Shown here one piece after another: positions 13,818 to 16,258 of a DNA stretch of 16,258 bases; positions within the stretch are counted from its first letter, which is position 1, and each line of letters starts with the position of its first letter. Origin of the DNA: JAEMQF01 sp031396305 (GTDB taxonomy: Bacteria > Pseudomonadota > Gammaproteobacteria > Burkholderiales > Burkholderiaceae_C); the NCBI GenBank assembly GCA_031396305.1, contig JANNKM010000264.1, forward strand, positions 1-16,258, given 5' to 3'. The notes beneath the pieces were generated by a model. The model saw only the letters and a program-made list of their open reading frames with translations, was not told where the DNA came from and did not search any database. The translations under genes and the position numbers were made by a program.

Positions 13818-14897
13818 TCAGCCCAGTCCGGCGAGGGAATTGACGCGCTGCGGGCCGACATGGAGCTTGCCGGCCGCGTCCAGGATCTCCAACCAGGTTG
13901 CCGCGTCCACCGGCACTCCCTCCCGGCTGCGCCTGGCGCGCGACGCACGTTCGGGCTCCCCGGCCACCAGGACGTCGTCGAAGCCTTCGCGACGCGGTGA
14001 GGCCTTGACCCAATCGATGAAGGCCAGCGCCTCCTGCTCGAAAGCACCTCGGTCGGTGAGCGCTGCCGGGTCGAGCAAGACGCTGAACATGCCGTTCAGG
14101 ACACGCTTCTTTTGGCCGCCGTGGGTGCGTTGCGTCGCCCCGGCGGCGAGCGCACCGCCGAGCAGCTCGCACATGAACGCCAGGCCGGAGCCCTTGTGGG
14201 CACCAAACGGCAGCAAGGCGCCAAACGGAGGGATGACGGTGTAGCGTGGTTCGCGGGTCGACCGGCCGTGGTCGTCGATCAGGCAATCGGGCGCGACGAG
14301 CTCGCCCTTGTTCAGCGCGACGCGCGTCTTGCCCTGGGCGATCATGCTTGTCGCGAAATCCAGAATCACCGGCGGCCGACCGGTCAGCGGCACGCCGGCA
14401 CAAAACGGATTCGTGCCGAAGCGCGCGTCGGCACCGCCGTGCGGCGCGACGATGGCGCGCGAGATCACGTTGACGAAATGCAGCGACACGAGCCCCGCAT
14501 GCGCCGCCTGTTCGGCCCAGGCGCCGATGCGCCCCAAGTGATGCGAGTTGCCCAGGGCGACGATGCAGGTGCCGGTTACCCGTGCGCGCGCAATGCCCAG
14601 CGCCATCGCCTCTGACCCGATCACCTGGCCAAAGCCCGCGTCACCGTCCAGGCGCAGCATCGCGCCGGCGTCGAGCACGGTGCGCACATGCGTGTTGGGT
14701 TTCAAGTCGCCTTCGAGATACGCCGCGGCATAACGCGGCAGCATGCCGATGCCGTGCGAGTCGTGGCCGGTGAGGTTGGCGTCGATCAGGTTGTGCGCGA
14801 CGGCTTCGACTTCCTCCGGTTCACTGCCGAAGCCGCGCACCACCTGACGCATCGCGGCGTTGAGATTGGGCAGAGGGATGACGTGGGTGACGCTCAT
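13818..14897 (-). CDS. hcxB: Ldh-family NAD(P)-dependent 2-hydroxyacid dehydrogenase (YbiC/HcxB-like)
   Basis: A 359-aa cytoplasmic oxidoreductase of the malate/L-lactate dehydrogenase type 2 family (not the classical Rossmann LDH), interconverting 2-hydroxy and 2-keto acids. It resembles E. coli YbiC/HcxB along its length as remembered: ANLTGHDSHGIGM near the N-terminus (about 40-52) with the family's conserved His48, GFGQVIGSEAMALGI (88-102), GNSHHLGRIGAWAEQ (116-130), FGTNPFC, the DFATS segment, AHKGSGLAFMCELLGGAL, and WVKASPRR near the end. Length agrees with the family. The substrate cannot be fixed; other subfamilies act on sulfolactate or ureidoglycolate. ATG 14897 is the only good start, though the ribosome binding site is poor. 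A sugar-acid dehydratase and an RraA-like protein lie nearby on the same strand, which fits hydroxyacid catabolism. Confidence 0.85.
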   Translation of the reverse strand: MSVTHVIPLPNLNAAMRQVVRGFGSEPEEVEAVAHNLIDANLTGHDSHGIGMLPRYAAAYLEGDLKPNTHVRTVLDAGAMLRLDGDAGFGQVIGSEAMALGIARARVTGTCIVALGNSHHLGRIGAWAEQAAHAGLVSLHFVNVISRAIVAPHGGADARFGTNPFCAGVPLTGRPPVILDFATSMIAQGKTRVALNKGELVAPDCLIDDHGRSTREPRYTVIPPFGALLPFGAHKGSGLAFMCELLGGALAAGATQRTHGGQKKRVLNGMFSVLLDPAALTDRGAFEQEALAFIDWVKASPRREGFDDVLVAGEPERASRARRSREGVPVDAATWLEILDAAGKLHVGPQRVNSLAGLG

Positions 14898-15051
14898 GCT
14901 ATCGGATCCGGTTTGCGCAAGGGGTGGGTTGCCATCGTAGTCGCCGACGGACCAAAGCCGTCGCGCGGGTCAGTTGTCGGGTTGCAGCCAAAATCAACGG
15001 CTTGCTGGTCGAGGTGCATGGCCAGGCCTGGACCATTGTGGAGGAGCACAG
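14898..15051. promoter_or_regulatory. Divergent intergenic region with inverted repeats
   Basis: This 154-bp gap between a minus-strand dehydrogenase and a plus-strand small gene must hold both promoters. It has CGACGG (14945-14950) with CCGTCG (14958-14963) around a 7-nt loop, and the perfect palindrome CCAGGCCTGG (15022-15031), itself inside a wider TGGTC...GACCA pair (15006-15010, 15031-15035). Any of these could be an operator. No convincing -35/-10 pair was identified on either strand. Confidence 0.35.
15040..15044 (+). promoter_or_regulatory. Ribosome binding site deciding the start of the 64-aa gene
   Basis: GGAGG lies 7 nt before the ATG at 15052. It is one of the best Shine-Dalgarno matches in the window and argues for this ATG over the in-frame TTG at 14974. 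Confidence 0.7.
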
Positions 15052-15246
15052 ATGACACGATTGCGCGTCGGGCAACCGATCACGCCCGAAGAACTGGAGG
15101 AACTGTCCGACACGCAACTGGCGCGGCTCGTGCCCAAGGCGTATCGCGAGTTCTTTCCCGGCAAGGAGTTTTGTGCCGACGGGCACTTCTACTTGCACGA
15201 CGGCGGCGCGTGGAGCTTTTTCAAGGGCGACCTGCTCGACGACTGA
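15052..15246 (+). CDS. Small orphan protein of 64 residues, function unknown
   Basis: I do not recognise this protein. It is a short, acidic, soluble-looking sequence with no signal peptide or membrane segment. The first half is charged and probably helical (PEELEELSDTQLARLVPKAY, 12-31). The second half is rich in aromatic and Gly residues (FFPGKEFCADGHFYLHDGG, 34-52, then AWSFFKGD), with Cys41, His45 and His49 close together, and it ends LLDD. That spacing might bind a metal, but one Cys and two His are not a recognised motif. Coding status rests on the strong ribosome binding site, the lone plus-strand position between minus-strand genes, and a sensible amino-acid composition. It faces the RraA-like gene tail to tail, 18 bp apart. 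Confidence 0.65.
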   Translation: MTRLRVGQPITPEELEELSDTQLARLVPKAYREFFPGKEFCADGHFYLHDGGAWSFFKGDLLDD

Positions 15247-15267
15247 GGCGCTGCACGGCGCCGCTCA
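15244..15267. terminator. Possible bidirectional hairpin between convergent genes
   Basis: GGCGC (15247-15251) pairs with GCGCC (15258-15262) around a 6-nt loop, and the flanking TGA and TCA, which are the stop codons of the two facing genes, can extend the stem past a 2-nt bulge. It fits the only gap between the two gene ends. No T-run follows on either strand, so it is a weak terminator candidate. Confidence 0.3.
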
Positions 15268-15978
15268 GCGGCCCTTTGCGAGCCGCCAGGCTGCAAAGTC
15301 GACGCGGCTGCGTTCTTCGGTGGGTGGGTACAGGCCGAGGATCGACCGCCCTTCAAGCACCTTTTCGGCGACGAAGTCCTCGAAGGCGGTCATTTCGACA
15401 GCCTCCGCAGCAACGTCGTCGGCGATGTGCGCCGGGATGACGACGACACCTTCCGCGTCGCCCACGACCACGTCGCCCGGCCACACCGGCGCGTCGCCGC
15501 AGCCGATCGGCACATTGATGTCCAGCGCCTGGTGCAGCGTCAGATTGGTCGGCGCTGCCGGGCGCTGGTGGTAGACAGGAAAGGGCAGGCGCGCGATTTC
15601 CGGACTGTCGCGAAAGCCGCCGTCGGTGACGACACCGGCAACGCCGCGTTTCATCAGCCGGGTTACGAGGATCCCGCCGGCGGACGCGGCGCGCGCATCC
15701 TTGCGGCTGTCGATCACGAGCACCGCGCCGCTCGGGCATTCCTCAACTGCCTTGCGCTGCGGGTGCTCGCGGTTCTGGAATACGCTGATCGGGTTCAGGT
15801 CTTCCCGCGCCGGGATATAGCGCAGCGTGAACGCCTCGCCCACCATGTTCGGCAGGTTCGGGTTCAGCGGGCGCACATCCTGGATGAACTGACGGTGCAG
15901 GCCACGCTTGAACAAGGCGGTGCACAGCGTCGCGGTGCTCACGCCCATGAGTTGTTGTCGGGTCACGGGGTTCATCAT
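15265..15978 (-). CDS. RraA-family protein, probable aldolase/decarboxylase
   Basis: A 237-aa member of the RraA / 4-hydroxy-4-methyl-2-oxoglutarate aldolase fold family. Seen: GGILVTRLMKRGVAGVVTDG (101-120), leading into GFRDS with the Arg123-Asp124 pair that in the aldolases contacts substrate and divalent metal, and GDVVVGDAEGVVVIP (168-182), the family's C-terminal signature. Members are often annotated as RNase E activity regulators, but those carrying this Arg-Asp pair and sitting in catabolic operons more likely cleave or decarboxylate a keto acid. It starts 21 bp after a sugar-acid dehydratase gene on the same strand, which favours a role in sugar-acid breakdown (inferred). GAGG, 8 nt before ATG 15978, supports the first of two adjacent Met codons. 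Confidence 0.85.
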   Translation of the reverse strand: MMNPVTRQQLMGVSTATLCTALFKRGLHRQFIQDVRPLNPNLPNMVGEAFTLRYIPAREDLNPISVFQNREHPQRKAVEECPSGAVLVIDSRKDARAASAGGILVTRLMKRGVAGVVTDGGFRDSPEIARLPFPVYHQRPAAPTNLTLHQALDINVPIGCGDAPVWPGDVVVGDAEGVVVIPAHIADDVAAEAVEMTAFEDFVAEKVLEGRSILGLYPPTEERSRVDFAAWRLAKGR

Positions 15979-15999
15979 CGGGGCGGCCTCGTGTACAGG

Positions 16000-16258
16000 T
16001 CAGAAGATATCGGGCTCGGGCACCGGGGCGCCGAACCCCGTTTCCAGGAAATCGAAGTCGCAGCCCTGATCGGCCTGCAGGATGTGGCGCGAGAACATCC
16101 ACCCATAGCCGCGTTCATAGCGCTTTGCTGGCGTCACCCAGGCCGCACGACGCGCCGCGAGTTCGGTGTCGCTCACTTCGAGGTGAATGCGCCTTGCGGA
16201 GACGTCGACGCTGATTCGGTCGCCGGTCCTGACCAACGCCAGCGGCCCACCGACAAAG
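16000..16258 (-). CDS. IlvD/Edd-family dehydratase, C-terminal end (5' part outside window)
   Basis: Only the last 85 residues are in the window. They read GGPLALVRTGD followed by SVDVSARRIHLEV, ELAARRAAW and RYERGYGWMFSRHI, typical of the C-terminal beta-rich domain of iron-sulfur dihydroxyacid/sugar-acid dehydratases. The tail CDFDFLETGFGAPVPEPD resembles dehydratases acting on aldonic acids (such as arabinonate or related acids) more than the biosynthetic IlvD. The enzyme would convert a sugar acid to its 2-keto-3-deoxy derivative. The frame continues off the right edge without a start, so the gene is cut rather than broken. The RraA-like gene follows 21 bp downstream and is probably co-transcribed. 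The substrate is not determinable here. Confidence 0.82.
   Translation of the reverse strand, partial: FVGGPLALVRTGDRISVDVSARRIHLEVSDTELAARRAAWVTPAKRYERGYGWMFSRHILQADQGCDFDFLETGFGAPVPEPDIF

Noticed and set aside
13669..14403. N-terminal extension of the hybrid kinase frame by 245 residues
   Set aside because: It overlaps the dehydrogenase gene in another frame and reads as Arg/Pro-rich noise; recognisable protein sequence begins at the TTG at 13668 with the first membrane segment.
14974..15051. A 26-residue upstream extension of the small orphan gene from a TTG
   Set aside because: The extension has no ribosome binding site, whereas GGAGG lies 7 nt before the ATG at 15052.

Overview
The window is GC-rich and densely packed with bacterial genes. 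Its gene families (feruloyl-CoA synthetase with a crotonase, an IlvD/Edd sugar-acid dehydratase with an RraA-like aldolase, long PAS hybrid kinases) and GC-dominated third codon positions suggest a betaproteobacterium of the order Burkholderiales. That placement is inferred from family content; no rRNA or other marker gene is present. No tRNA, rRNA, insertion sequence, CRISPR array or prophage gene was seen.

Layout. (1) 1-2247, minus strand: the end of an aromatic-acid operon, with a crotonase-family hydratase followed, through an ATGA overlap, by a feruloyl-CoA synthetase cut by the window edge. A perfect 12-bp palindrome sits just upstream of the first gene and looks like a repressor operator. 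(2) 2493-8129, plus strand: a five-gene operon with overlapping or nearly touching genes: stand-alone receiver protein, YaiO-type outer-membrane beta-barrel, membrane-anchored HEAT-repeat protein, processive-type family 2 glycosyltransferase, and PAS-containing membrane histidine kinase. (3) 8126-13668, minus strand: a large CHASE/4xPAS/HK/REC/HPt hybrid kinase translationally coupled to a REC-GGDEF diguanylate cyclase. This pair converges on operon 2 so tightly that the two terminal stop codons overlap. (4) 13818-16258: an Ldh-family (YbiC/HcxB-like) 2-hydroxyacid dehydrogenase on the minus strand, a 64-aa orphan protein on the plus strand, and on the minus strand an RraA-family protein following the end of an IlvD/Edd-type sugar-acid dehydratase.

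How the genes may work together. Regions 2 and 3 look like one functional island. An inner-membrane glycosyltransferase could polymerise an exopolysaccharide, the HEAT protein could act as an assembly factor, and the YaiO barrel could be the outer-membrane component. The receiver protein and the PAS kinase form a likely two-component pair, and the hybrid kinase probably controls c-di-GMP output through its HPt domain and the REC-GGDEF partner. The glycosyltransferase has no PilZ domain, so any c-di-GMP read-out must lie elsewhere. This island is the best candidate in the window for an undescribed system. Regions 1 and 4 look like ordinary catabolic modules for hydroxycinnamates and sugar or hydroxy acids.

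Several real gene boundaries differ from the longest open frames. The hybrid kinase most likely starts at a TTG (13668) behind a strong hairpin, the diguanylate cyclase starts at 9190, the 64-aa gene starts at 15052 behind a good ribosome binding site, and the feruloyl-CoA synthetase runs off the left edge.
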